A stretch of 64,000 nt of DNA from Bradyrhizobium sp. C9 (lineage in GTDB: Bacteria > Pseudomonadota > Alphaproteobacteria > Rhizobiales > Xanthobacteraceae): assembly GCF_002532045.1 (NCBI RefSeq), contig NZ_NWTG01000013.1, forward strand, positions 140,718 through 204,717, written 5' to 3'. This document shows, one piece after another, positions 1 to 7,917 of the stretch; the first letter of the stretch is position 1, and each line of letters begins with the position of its first letter. Position numbers and translations under genes: made by a program. The notes beneath the pieces are model-generated. The model was given only the letters and a program-made list of their open reading frames with translations. It was not told the DNA's origin and did no database searches.

Positions 1-1363
1 CGACAAGACCAGCCTCAGCGACATCGACAAGCAGCGCGCGCATCTGATCACGGATATCCTGATCGACGCCGTCGCGCCGACCAACACCATGCTCACCAAC
101 CCGGCAGCGGTCCGAAAATTCATCGACACCGGCGGGCAGAGCCTGTGGAGCGGCCTGAAGAACTACATCGGCGATCTGACGCAGAACCGCGGCATGCCGT
201 CGATGGTCGATATGAGCGCGTTCAAGGTCGGCGAGAACCTCGCGACCACGCCGGGCGCAGTGATCTTCCGCAACGAGCTGCTCGAGCTGATCCAGTACAC
301 CCCGACGACGCCGACAGTCAGGAAGCGGCCGCTGCTGATCACGCCGCCGCAGATCAACAAGTACTACGCGCTCGACCTGTCGCCGGATAAGAGCATGGTG
401 CGCTTCTTGCTCGAGAGCGGCTTCCAGGTCTTTGCCGTGAGCTGGCGCAACCCGACGGCGGCGCATCGCGACTGGGGGCTCGACACCTATGTCGCCGCGC
501 TGGATGAGGCGGTCGACGCGGCGCGCGAAATCTCCGGCAGCGAAGACATCTCGATGATGGGTTCCTGCTCCGGCGGCATCACCTCGACGGCCTATTTCGC
601 GACGCTCGGCAGCGCAACCGAGAAGAAGATCAAGAACCTGGTGCTGGCGGTCTGCCTGCTCGATCCCAACTCGGCCGAGGAGAGCACGTTCGGTTGCCTG
701 ATGACGCCGGAGACCATGCGCGCGGCCAAGGCGACCTCGCAGCTGCGCGGCATTGTCGACGGCCACGATCTGGCGCGGATGTTCGCCTGGATGCGGCCCA
801 ACGACCTGATCTGGAACTACTGGGTCAACAACTATCTGCTCGGCAATCAGCCGCCGGCGTTCGACATCCTGTACTGGAACGCCGACACGACCCGTCTGCC
901 GGCGGCGCTGCACGGCGATTATCTCGATCTTTATTTCTCCAACCCGTTCGTCAACGCCGGCAAGCTGACCCTCAACGACAAGACCATCGACATGAGCAAG
1001 GTCAAGGCCGACAGCTACGTCGTCGCCGGGGTGACCGACCACATCACGCCGTGGAAGGGTGTCTACAAGACCGCGCAGATCATGGGGGAGGGCACCACCT
1101 TCGTGCTGTCGAACAGCGGGCATCTGCAGAGCCTGCTCAACCCGCCGAGCAATCCGAAGGCGTCCTTCGTGATCGGGCCGATCTCCAAGGACAAGCCCGA
1201 TGCGTTCATGGCCTCGGCCGAGAAGCGCAAGGGCAGCTGGTGGCTCGACTGGCGCGACTGGCTGCAGGCGCGTTCGGGCGATGAGGTGGCGGCGCCGGCC
1301 TCGCTCGGCAGCGCGCGCTATCCATCGCTTGGCGCAGCACCGGGAACCTACGTCTTTGACTGA
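1..1363 (+). CDS. phaC: Class I poly(3-hydroxyalkanoate) synthase, 3' part
   Basis: Polymerises (R)-3-hydroxyacyl-CoA into PHA on the surface of cytoplasmic granules. The reading frame is open from base 2, so the true start lies left of the window; about 453 C-terminal residues are visible. The PHA synthase lipase-like box GSCSGG is present, with its nucleophilic Cys codon at 566-568. The expected Asp (in GVTDHITPW) and His (in SNSGHLQSL) of the catalytic triad follow. The downstream genes are a PHA depolymerase and a phasin in the same direction, which fits a PHA operon. The stop is at 1361-1363. Family assignment is firm; only the N-terminus is missing because of the window edge. Confidence 0.95.
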   Translation, partial: DKTSLSDIDKQRAHLITDILIDAVAPTNTMLTNPAAVRKFIDTGGQSLWSGLKNYIGDLTQNRGMPSMVDMSAFKVGENLATTPGAVIFRNELLELIQYTPTTPTVRKRPLLITPPQINKYYALDLSPDKSMVRFLLESGFQVFAVSWRNPTAAHRDWGLDTYVAALDEAVDAAREISGSEDISMMGSCSGGITSTAYFATLGSATEKKIKNLVLAVCLLDPNSAEESTFGCLMTPETMRAAKATSQLRGIVDGHDLARMFAWMRPNDLIWNYWVNNYLLGNQPPAFDILYWNADTTRLPAALHGDYLDLYFSNPFVNAGKLTLNDKTIDMSKVKADSYVVAGVTDHITPWKGVYKTAQIMGEGTTFVLSNSGHLQSLLNPPSNPKASFVIGPISKDKPDAFMASAEKRKGSWWLDWRDWLQARSGDEVAAPASLGSARYPSLGAAPGTYVFD

Positions 1364-1400
1364 CGATCTCACCAGCACTGGCGAGGCCGCGCAGCGCGGC

Positions 1401-2291
1401 ATGATCGAGACGCGGCAAATCACCATCGACGGCCAGTTGCTTCAGGTCGCGATCAGGCACGGCGACGGCAGCGGGCCGCCGCTATTGCTGTTCAACGGCA
1501 TCGGCGCCAATTGGGAGCTGGCGCGGCCGTTCCTGGACGCTCTTACCTCGACCACCGCCATCATCTTCGACGTGCCCGGGGTCGGCGGATCGCCACGGCC
1601 GGCGTGGCCCTATCGTCCGTCGACGCTGGCGCGGCTTGCCGCCGGGCTGGTTGCCGAGCTGGGCTACGCCGAGGTCGATGTCGCCGGCGTGTCGTGGGGC
1701 GGCGGCATCGCGCAGCAATTCGCGCATCAGTTTCCAAAGCGCTGCCGCCGCCTGGTGCTTGCCGCGACCGCCCCCGGTTTCACCATGGTGCCGGCAAGCC
1801 CGGCGGTGCTGTGGAAGATGGCGACGCCGCGCCGCTACACCGACAAGGGCTACATGAAATCGATCGCCGCCGACATCTATGGCGGGGCGTTTCGCGACGA
1901 TCCGTCCTTGATCGGCCGGCATGCGGCCGCGATGCACGGCGCGCGCAGCATGGGCTATTTCTATCAGCTGCTCGCGATGACCGGCTGGACCAGCCTGCCC
2001 TGGCTGTGGTCGTTGCCGCAGCCGACGCTGATCCTGATGGGCAGCGACGATCCGCTGGTCCCTCCGGTCAACGGTCAGATCATGGCGAGCCTGATCCCGA
2101 ACGCCGAGTTGCGCCTGATCGACGACGGACACCTGTTCATGGTGACGCGGCCAACGGAAACCGCCGGCCTGATCGAAGCGTTTCTGGCTGACGAGAGCCG
2201 TCAGGCCGCATCGTCATCCCTGCTCGCGCGAACGACGAGCTACTTCAGGGATCTCGTTCCGACGTCCGAAGGCGGACGGCAGAAGCCTTAA
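1401..2291 (+). CDS. phaZ: Intracellular PHA depolymerase (alpha/beta hydrolase)
   Basis: Mobilises stored PHA to hydroxyacid monomers. The 296-residue chain has the alpha/beta hydrolase fold signatures: an FNGIGAN oxyanion loop near the N-terminus, the nucleophile elbow GVSWGGG, a DDPLVPP acid loop and the DDGHLF histidine. From memory it aligns along its whole length with the Pseudomonas PhaZ type (FDVPGVGGS, FAHQFPKRC and SPRRY-like segments). I use ATG 1401; a TTG at 1356 is in frame, would overlap the phaC stop and cannot be excluded. Its place directly after phaC and before a phasin supports the role. Confidence 0.87.
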   Translation: MIETRQITIDGQLLQVAIRHGDGSGPPLLLFNGIGANWELARPFLDALTSTTAIIFDVPGVGGSPRPAWPYRPSTLARLAAGLVAELGYAEVDVAGVSWGGGIAQQFAHQFPKRCRRLVLAATAPGFTMVPASPAVLWKMATPRRYTDKGYMKSIAADIYGGAFRDDPSLIGRHAAAMHGARSMGYFYQLLAMTGWTSLPWLWSLPQPTLILMGSDDPLVPPVNGQIMASLIPNAELRLIDDGHLFMVTRPTETAGLIEAFLADESRQAASSSLLARTTSYFRDLVPTSEGGRQKP

Positions 2292-2315
2292 GACACAGCA
2301 ACCAGGGAGGATATC

Positions 2316-2744
2316 GTGACCGACAATACCTCTTACATCGACATGCTGCGCAAGTTCGGCAGTGATCTCGGTCTGCCGAAACTGAACGTGGACGAACTGC
2401 TGCAGGCGCAGAAGAAGAACCTCGAGGCGCTCGGCCAGAGCGCGAAGGTTGCGGCCCAGGGCGCGCAATCGGTGGCGCAGAAGCAGCGCGAGGTGATCGA
2501 GGCTGGCTTGCGCGAGGCCTCGACCTTGGCGCGCGAGTACAAGCCGCTCGGCAAGATCCATGAGAACCTCGCTTTGCAAACCGAATTTGCGCGCAAGGTG
2601 TTCGATATCGCGGTCAAGGGCGCGCAGGACAGCGCATCGACGGCGCGGCAGTCGACCACCGAAGCGGTGAAGATCATCCAGGACCGGATGAAGGAGAACT
2701 TTGAGGAGTTCCGCGCCAGCGTCCGCCCGAACAAGTCAACCTGA
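2316..2744 (+). CDS. Phasin family protein
   Basis: Probable PHA-granule surface protein. The 142 residues are almost entirely helical, rich in Ala, Gln, Lys and Glu, with no Cys and no membrane segment, which is typical of phasin_2-type proteins. A strong ribosome binding site AGGGAGG lies 5 bases before the GTG start at 2316. It sits 24 bases after phaZ, so co-expression with phaC-phaZ is likely. Phasins coat granules and control their number and size. The family call rests on composition, length and context rather than on a catalytic motif. Confidence 0.85.
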   Translation: MTDNTSYIDMLRKFGSDLGLPKLNVDELLQAQKKNLEALGQSAKVAAQGAQSVAQKQREVIEAGLREASTLAREYKPLGKIHENLALQTEFARKVFDIAVKGAQDSASTARQSTTEAVKIIQDRMKENFEEFRASVRPNKST

Positions 2745-2834
2745 CGTCGCGATGAGACGAATCCCGGCAGGGCGCGGGTCCTGCCGGGCGCGCGGGACAA
2801 GGGCGAAGCATCGCCATGCATCAGGGAGGACACC

Positions 2835-4052
2835 ATGGCTAACGCGCACGCGACACGGGCGGCCAAGCCGGATTACGCGCCGCCGCCGATCAACGGCGAT
2901 TTCTACGGCATTGCCAGCGTCCTCAATGACAAGGAGCGCGCGCTGGTGCGGCGCGTGCGTGAGTTCACGGAGGGCGTCGTCGCGCCCGTGATCGAGGAGT
3001 TCTGGAGCCGCGACGAATTTCCGTTCGCGATTATCCCTGACATGGCCGAAATCGGCATCGGCGGCGTCGGCTATCAGGGGTACGGCGCAGCCGGCGGCAG
3101 CTGGCTGCTGAACGGCTTTGTCGCGATGGAGCTGGCGCGGGTCGATTCCTCGGTCGCGACCTTCTGGGGCGTGCACACCGGGCTTTCGGCGGGCTCGATC
3201 TATCTGTGCGGCGACGAGGCCCAGAAGCAACGCTGGCTGCCGGCGATGATGCGCTTCGAGAAGATCGGCTCGTTTGGCCTCACCGAGCCGCTGGTCGGCT
3301 CGGCGACGTCGGGCGGGATGCTGACCACCTGCCGGCGCGAGGGCGACGTCTGGATTCTCAACGGCCAGAAGAAGTGGATCGGCAACGCCACCTTCGCCGA
3401 TATCAACGTGATCTGGGCGCGCGAGGAGGGCTCCAACCAGGTCAAGGGCTTTGTCGTAGGTAAGGACAATCCCGGTTTCTCGGTCGAGAAGATCAAGACC
3501 AAGATGGCGCTGCGCGTGGTGCAGAACGGCCTGATCACCCTGAAGGACTGCCGCGTGCCCGAGACGGACCGCCTGCAGAACGCCAACTCCTTCAAGGACA
3601 CCGCCAAGGTGCTGCGCATGACCCGCACCGGGGTGGCGTGGTTCGCCGTTGGCTGCGCGATGGGCGCCTATGAGCACGCGTTACGCTATGCGACCGAGCG
3701 GCGGCAGTTCGGCAGGCCGATCGGCGGCTTCCAGCTGGTGCAGGATCTGCTGGTCCGGATGCTCGGCAACGTCACGGCGACCCAGGCGATGATGCTGCGG
3801 CTCGGACAGATGCAGGACGAAGGCGTGATGCTGGACGAGCACGCCTCGTTGGCGAAGGCGTTCTGCACCGTCAAATGCCGCGAGACGGTCGGCTATGCAC
3901 GCGAGCTGCTCGGCGGCAACGGCATCCTGCTCGAGAACCATATCGGCCGCTTCGTCGCGGATGCCGAGGCGATCTATTCCTATGAGGGGACCCGAGAGAT
4001 GAACACCCTGATCGTCGGCAAGTCGATCATGGGACTGAGCGCCTTCGTCTGA
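2835..4052 (+). CDS. Acyl-CoA dehydrogenase, glutaryl-CoA dehydrogenase-like
   Basis: FAD-dependent alpha,beta-dehydrogenation of an acyl-CoA. The 405 residues cover the usual three domains: N-terminal helices, a middle beta domain with the flavin-contact segment FGLTEPLVGS, and a C-terminal helical domain with RRQFGRPI. The catalytic Glu is probably E384 in YSYEGTRE, the position used by glutaryl-CoA and isovaleryl-type enzymes. A ribosome site GGAGG precedes ATG 2835. It lies 90 bases after the phasin gene and may share transcription. Glutaryl-CoA is the best substrate guess, but other short or branched acyl-CoAs are possible. Confidence 0.85.
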   Translation: MANAHATRAAKPDYAPPPINGDFYGIASVLNDKERALVRRVREFTEGVVAPVIEEFWSRDEFPFAIIPDMAEIGIGGVGYQGYGAAGGSWLLNGFVAMELARVDSSVATFWGVHTGLSAGSIYLCGDEAQKQRWLPAMMRFEKIGSFGLTEPLVGSATSGGMLTTCRREGDVWILNGQKKWIGNATFADINVIWAREEGSNQVKGFVVGKDNPGFSVEKIKTKMALRVVQNGLITLKDCRVPETDRLQNANSFKDTAKVLRMTRTGVAWFAVGCAMGAYEHALRYATERRQFGRPIGGFQLVQDLLVRMLGNVTATQAMMLRLGQMQDEGVMLDEHASLAKAFCTVKCRETVGYARELLGGNGILLENHIGRFVADAEAIYSYEGTREMNTLIVGKSIMGLSAFV

Positions 4053-4078
4053 GGCGCGGCGAAGTCGCGCCGCCGCTG

Positions 4079-5314
4079 TTATTGCGCCGGCGGCAGGCTG
4101 CCATGGCGTGCTTCGGGGTTTGTCCGCGGCAGCATGCCGAGAGCGACGATCGCGGCGGCGAAGCCGGCGGCAGCGCCGACGCCGAGTGCCCATCGTGGAC
4201 CGAGGTGATCGGCGACCCAGCCGACGATCGGGGCGCCGATCGGCGTGCCGCCCAGCGCCACGCCAAGCCGCAGCGCCATCACGCGCCCGCGCATCGCGGG
4301 CTCGGTCGCGAGCTGCATCAGCGCGTTCGAGGTGTTGGCGACGGTCAGCGCGGCGATGCCGATCACGACGAGCGCGGCAGCGAACAGCCAATAGTTCGGC
4401 GCCAGGGCGGCGAGCGTGCAGCCGAGGCCGAAGATCGCTGATCCCAGCATCAGGGACGAGAACCGCGGCTGCTCGCGGCTCGCGGCCAGCAGCGCGCCCG
4501 ACATCGTGCCCAGCGCCATCACCGACGACAGCAGGCCGAAGCCACGCGCATCGGTGTGGAACACGCCAACCGCCATGGTGGAGATGAAGATCGGAAAGTT
4601 CAGTCCGAAGGTCCCGATCAGGAACAGCATGATCAAGGTCGCCCGAAGGTCTGGGCGGGACCAGACGTAGTGGAAGCCCTGCATGACGCTGCCCTTGGTG
4701 GGATGCGCCCGCGCGTTCGGGCGCAGCTCGGAGGCGCGCAGCAGGGTCAGCGAGGTCAGCACCGCCAGGAACGATGCGCCGTTGAACAGGAACGCCCAGC
4801 CGGTGCCGACGGAGGCGATGATCAGGCCGGCGACGGCAGGGCCGATCATGCGCGCGGCATTGAACGAGGTCGAATTCAGCGCGATCGCATTCGAGAGGTT
4901 GGTGTCGCTGACCAGCTCGGCGACGAAGGTCTGGCGCACGGGTGCGTCGAGTGCTGCCGCGCAGCCGAACAGAAACGCGAACACATAGACGTGCCAGAGT
5001 TGCACCAGTCCGGTGACGGTGAGAATCCCAAGCACCAGCGCGAGCGCGCCCATCGTCGCCTGGGTCGCCATCAAGAGCTTGCGCTGGTTGAAATGATCGG
5101 CGGCAAAGCCGCTCCACGGCATCAGCAGCAGCTGTGGGCCGAATTGCAGCGCCATCACGATGCCGACGGCGGATGCGCTGTGTTGTGTGAGCTGGGTGAG
5201 AACCAGCCAGTCCTGGGCGGCGCGCTGCATCCAGGTGCCGATGTTGGACACCAGCGCGCCGGCGGCCCAGACCCGGTAGTTGAAGCTTGCGAGCGATCGA
5301 AAGACACGTCTCAT
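4079..5314 (-). CDS. MFS transporter (EntS-like MFS_3 family)
   Basis: Probable proton-driven exporter in the inner membrane. The 411 residues show about 12 hydrophobic segments, an N-terminal NIGTWMQ motif and the loop GFAADHFNQRK, resembling the MFS A-motif between helices 2 and 3. These are features of the enterobactin-exporter-like branch. Its ATG overlaps the stop of the upstream small membrane protein gene (TCAT on the plus strand at 5311-5314), so the two are translationally coupled. It is the last gene of a MarR-led operon, which suggests efflux of a small aromatic or toxic compound; the substrate cannot be read from the sequence. Confidence 0.85.
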   Translation of the reverse strand: MRRVFRSLASFNYRVWAAGALVSNIGTWMQRAAQDWLVLTQLTQHSASAVGIVMALQFGPQLLLMPWSGFAADHFNQRKLLMATQATMGALALVLGILTVTGLVQLWHVYVFAFLFGCAAALDAPVRQTFVAELVSDTNLSNAIALNSTSFNAARMIGPAVAGLIIASVGTGWAFLFNGASFLAVLTSLTLLRASELRPNARAHPTKGSVMQGFHYVWSRPDLRATLIMLFLIGTFGLNFPIFISTMAVGVFHTDARGFGLLSSVMALGTMSGALLAASREQPRFSSLMLGSAIFGLGCTLAALAPNYWLFAAALVVIGIAALTVANTSNALMQLATEPAMRGRVMALRLGVALGGTPIGAPIVGWVADHLGPRWALGVGAAAGFAAAIVALGMLPRTNPEARHGSLPPAQ

Positions 5315-5640
5315 GTTCTCTGCGGTTCATTCCCGCCGTGAAACCGTCCGAACCGCCGCGCCAGGAACAGACCGATCAGCAGCCCGCCGAGGCCGAGCGC
5401 CACGACGTCGCTTGTCGTTCTCAAGCCGAAGTCGCCGACGCGGCAGACCAACAGGTATCCGACGGCGAGGTTGAAGAAGCCCCATACGATGTTGACGGTC
5501 GATGACGACAGGCCTTCGCCCGGCGGCTTTGCGAACGGGCTCTGGAACGGCTCGCCCATCATGCCGGCGACGACGTGCGGAATCGCGTTGGTGAGGAAGG
5601 CGCCGCCGAAGAAATAGGCGACGAGGTCAAGCCAGTTCAT
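5311..5640 (-). CDS. Small integral membrane protein
   Basis: A 109-residue protein with about three hydrophobic segments (YFFGGAFLTNAIPHVVAG, a central segment near VNIVWGFFNLAVGYLLV, and a C-terminal ALGLGGLLIGLFLA). I chose the ATG at 5640, which gives the sequence MNWLDLVAYFFGG; longer in-frame starts run deep into the upstream gene. It overlaps the isochorismatase-fold gene by 14 bases and the MFS gene by 4, placing it firmly inside the operon. I do not recognise the family. A role as accessory membrane protein to the exporter is only a guess from position. Confidence 0.72.
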   Translation of the reverse strand: MNWLDLVAYFFGGAFLTNAIPHVVAGMMGEPFQSPFAKPPGEGLSSSTVNIVWGFFNLAVGYLLVCRVGDFGLRTTSDVVALGLGGLLIGLFLARRFGRFHGGNEPQRT

Positions 5641-6202
5641 GCGCGTTGGTCCTTTCAAGCAGATCGATGATCGCCTGCGCCGAGCCGGTTTCGCCGAGCC
5701 GCGGGAACACCTGCTCGATGCTGTAGTCATGTGCGTTGGGCCGCGCATCGGTCATGGCGTCGACCGCGAGCGTGACGTTGAAGCCGGCCTCATAGGCCTG
5801 CCGCGCCGTCGATTCGACGCCGGTGCCGGTCGCAACGCCGGCGACCACGACATGGGTGACGCCGCGGGCGCGCAGCTGCCTCTCGAGATCGGTGCTGGCG
5901 AACGCACCCCACGTCCGCTTGGTCACGACGATGTCGCCCGGCTGCCGGTCGAGCTCCGGAATCAGGTCGGTCCAGCCGTCGGGAAATTGTCCATTGTGGC
6001 GCGGCCGCTCAGTTCGTCCGGGTGCCGTGCCGTCGACATTGACCAGCACGATCGGCAGTCCACGCCGTCGAAAGGCATCGATGAGGGCGCAGGCGCACGC
6101 CACGACATCTGCGAACGGATGCACGAAGGGCGCGCCGACGAGCCCTGATTGCAGATCGACGACAATGAGCGCGGTGATCGGATCGAGCGTCGTCAGAGCC
6201 AT
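5627..6202 (-). CDS. Isochorismatase-fold hydrolase
   Basis: A 191-residue alpha/beta protein of the isochorismatase superfamily. The catalytic Asp lies in ALIVVDLQ and the catalytic Lys in VVTKRTWGAF. The third position, normally Cys in the amidohydrolase members, lies in GVATGTGVESTAR and is Gly. Glycine there is known from isochorismatases such as EntB and PhzD, so a nitrilase-like Cys mechanism is not expected. It follows the MarR gene by 40 bases and precedes a membrane protein and an exporter, suggesting a detoxification or secondary-metabolite operon. Confidence 0.85.
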   Translation of the reverse strand: MALTTLDPITALIVVDLQSGLVGAPFVHPFADVVACACALIDAFRRRGLPIVLVNVDGTAPGRTERPRHNGQFPDGWTDLIPELDRQPGDIVVTKRTWGAFASTDLERQLRARGVTHVVVAGVATGTGVESTARQAYEAGFNVTLAVDAMTDARPNAHDYSIEQVFPRLGETGSAQAIIDLLERTNAHELA

Positions 6203-6242
6203 GATCGTCTCCTTTCTGGCGATTGGCGCGGCGCGGCCGGCA

Positions 6243-6695
6243 TCAATCGGCGACCAGCCGCTTCAGCAAGCCGACGGCGGCGGCGAGTTCATCCTGTTCG
6301 TGCGCCGACAGCCGCGCGGCGATGGTGCGCGACAGCCAGTCCTGTCGCGCGGCGCGGCCGGTGCGCAGCCGCTCGCGGCAGCTATCGGTGAGCGACATGA
6401 TGGTCTGGCGGCCGTCGTCCGGATCGGGCGCGCCGCGGACCAGGCCCGCGGCCTCGAGCGCCGATATCGCCGAGCTCATCGACTGCGGACGCATGCCTTC
6501 CGAGCGCGCCAGGCTGGACACAGTTGCGGGGCCGTCCTTTTCGAGGCGCAGCAGCACCGCGACCTGGGACGGCGGAAGATCCTCGCGCTGGCCCTGCTCG
6601 CGCAGCCGGCGCTTCAGCGTTCCGATCAACAGGCGAAGGTCTTCGGCGAGCGCGGATGTACGCGCCGAGCCGGTACGGGCCGTGGCATTGTTCAT
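6243..6695 (-). CDS. MarR family transcriptional regulator
   Basis: A 150-residue winged-helix repressor. The DNA-binding part is visible as the helix-turn-helix LARSEGMRPQSMSSAISALEA followed by a wing containing PDPDDGRQTIMSLT, the hallmark of MarR proteins. It heads an operon with the isochorismatase-fold hydrolase, a small membrane protein and an MFS exporter. MarR proteins commonly repress their own operon until an aromatic ligand binds, and an inverted repeat just upstream (6713-6759) could be the operator. The ligand is unknown. Confidence 0.9.
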   Translation of the reverse strand: MNNATARTGSARTSALAEDLRLLIGTLKRRLREQGQREDLPPSQVAVLLRLEKDGPATVSSLARSEGMRPQSMSSAISALEAAGLVRGAPDPDDGRQTIMSLTDSCRERLRTGRAARQDWLSRTIAARLSAHEQDELAAAVGLLKRLVAD

Positions 6696-6712
6696 GCCGG
6701 TGACAATGACAT

Positions 6713-6759
6713 ATATGCAGGTAAACTGTAAAGATTGTCTTCGCAGATTACCTTCATAT
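6713..6759. promoter_or_regulatory. Inverted repeat, candidate MarR operator
   Basis: ATATGCAGGTAA at 6713-6724 is matched by TTACCTTCATAT at 6748-6759. The reverse complement of the second arm differs from the first at one of 12 positions. The repeat lies 18-64 bases upstream of the MarR start and in the region shared with the divergent gene at 6935. It is AT-rich relative to its surroundings, as expected for a promoter. That it binds this regulator is inference. Confidence 0.5.
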
Positions 6760-6934
6760 TCCCGTGAGCGTCAGTGCTGCGGGGCGCGGCTTGAAAATCT
6801 GAATGGCGCCTGAACCCGGCTCCGGAGTGAATCACATTAGATTTTGTTGTCTTCGTGCGCGCGGTTGTCGATGACTGCGCTTGCGCTCACAACGTGGCGT
6901 GTCGTCCCCGCGGTGGCTCGCGGAGTTGTTTGGA

Positions 6935-7888
6935 ATGAAGTTTGATGTTCGTTTCACGGCGATCGGCGTGTCGATCGTCCTCGCTTGCCTGGCGCAGCCG
7001 GCAGCGGCCCGGACCTGCGAGGCGCCACCGGCGCTGACATCGGTCGATCCTCCCGGCTTCTACCAGAACGCAAGCGGTTACGCGGACGCCATCAAGCCGC
7101 TGCATGCGTTCATTGCTGAGGTCAACAAGGCCGCCGATGAACGCGATCTGGATTGCGTGATGGACCTGCTCGCGGGCTGGGCGAGGGGAAGTGCGCTGCT
7201 GACAACAGGCGCGAATTATCAGAGCGATTTCGAACGCTCCTGGGCCGGGACCGATTTCGCGCTGGCGTTGCTGCGCTTCCCGGGCGCGTCCATCAAGGCC
7301 GACCATCGATTCCAGCAGATCAAGCCGTGGCTGATCCGGATTGCCGAGGAAACGCGCGATGCCGATCGCATCAACCATCTCGGCAACAATCTGGTCTATT
7401 GGGCCGGGCTCGATCTGATGTCGATCGGCGCCCTGACGGATCGGGGCGATCTGGTCGACGCCGGCATGTCCCGGGCGCGCCAGGGCATCAGGGACATCGG
7501 CGCCCACGGCGAATTGGAGCGCGAGTTGATGCGCGGCGAGCGCGCGCTGCACTATCACAACTTTGCGCTGATCCCGCTGGTGTTCTGCGCCGAACTCGCA
7601 AGTCGCCGGAAGGTCGACCTTTATGCGGAGAACAACGGAGCGATCCGTCGGCTCGCCGACCTGATCGTTCGCGCAGTGCAGGACGAGCGCAGCTTCGGCG
7701 CTCTCACCAACGTTCCGCAGCAGCTCTTCCCCTGGACGTTTCAGGGAGACCTTGCCTGGATGGAGCCGTACTACGCCCGGTTTCACGATCCGCGTTTGCC
7801 GTCAATTCTTGGCCCCAGGAGGCCTTTTACTAATCCGAGGCTCGGCGGCAACGTGACGGCAAGCTGGGGCGCGCCCTTGCCGGACTAG
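6935..7888 (+). CDS. Secreted alginate lyase-fold protein (PL5-like), altered active site
   Basis: A 317-residue exported protein. I start at ATG 6935, which has GGAG 9 bases upstream and gives a clean signal peptide ending near QPAAART. The body resembles PL5 poly(mannuronate) lyases: the segment NNLVYWAGLDLM at 151-162 and RALHYHNFALIPL at 203-215. In characterised members, as I recall them, the catalytic residues sit in NNHxYW (Asn-His) and RALxYHNY (Arg and Tyr). Here His is L153 and Tyr is F210, while Asn and Arg remain. It may be a binding protein or act on a different polymer. The following beta-helix gene starts 29 bases later. Confidence 0.75.
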   Translation: MKFDVRFTAIGVSIVLACLAQPAAARTCEAPPALTSVDPPGFYQNASGYADAIKPLHAFIAEVNKAADERDLDCVMDLLAGWARGSALLTTGANYQSDFERSWAGTDFALALLRFPGASIKADHRFQQIKPWLIRIAEETRDADRINHLGNNLVYWAGLDLMSIGALTDRGDLVDAGMSRARQGIRDIGAHGELERELMRGERALHYHNFALIPLVFCAELASRRKVDLYAENNGAIRRLADLIVRAVQDERSFGALTNVPQQLFPWTFQGDLAWMEPYYARFHDPRLPSILGPRRPFTNPRLGGNVTASWGAPLPD

Positions 7889-7917
7889 TTTGGCAGAAGA
7901 TGTTGGAGAATGTCTCG

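Noticed and set aside
4054..4078. Short GGCGCG/CGCGCC hairpin between convergent genes
   Set aside because: Six-base stem with no T run; could arise by chance in GC-rich DNA.
3681..5330. A 549-codon minus-strand frame over the acyl-CoA dehydrogenase end and the MFS gene
   Set aside because: It reads the MFS gene in another frame; the MFS frame has clear membrane helices and motifs.
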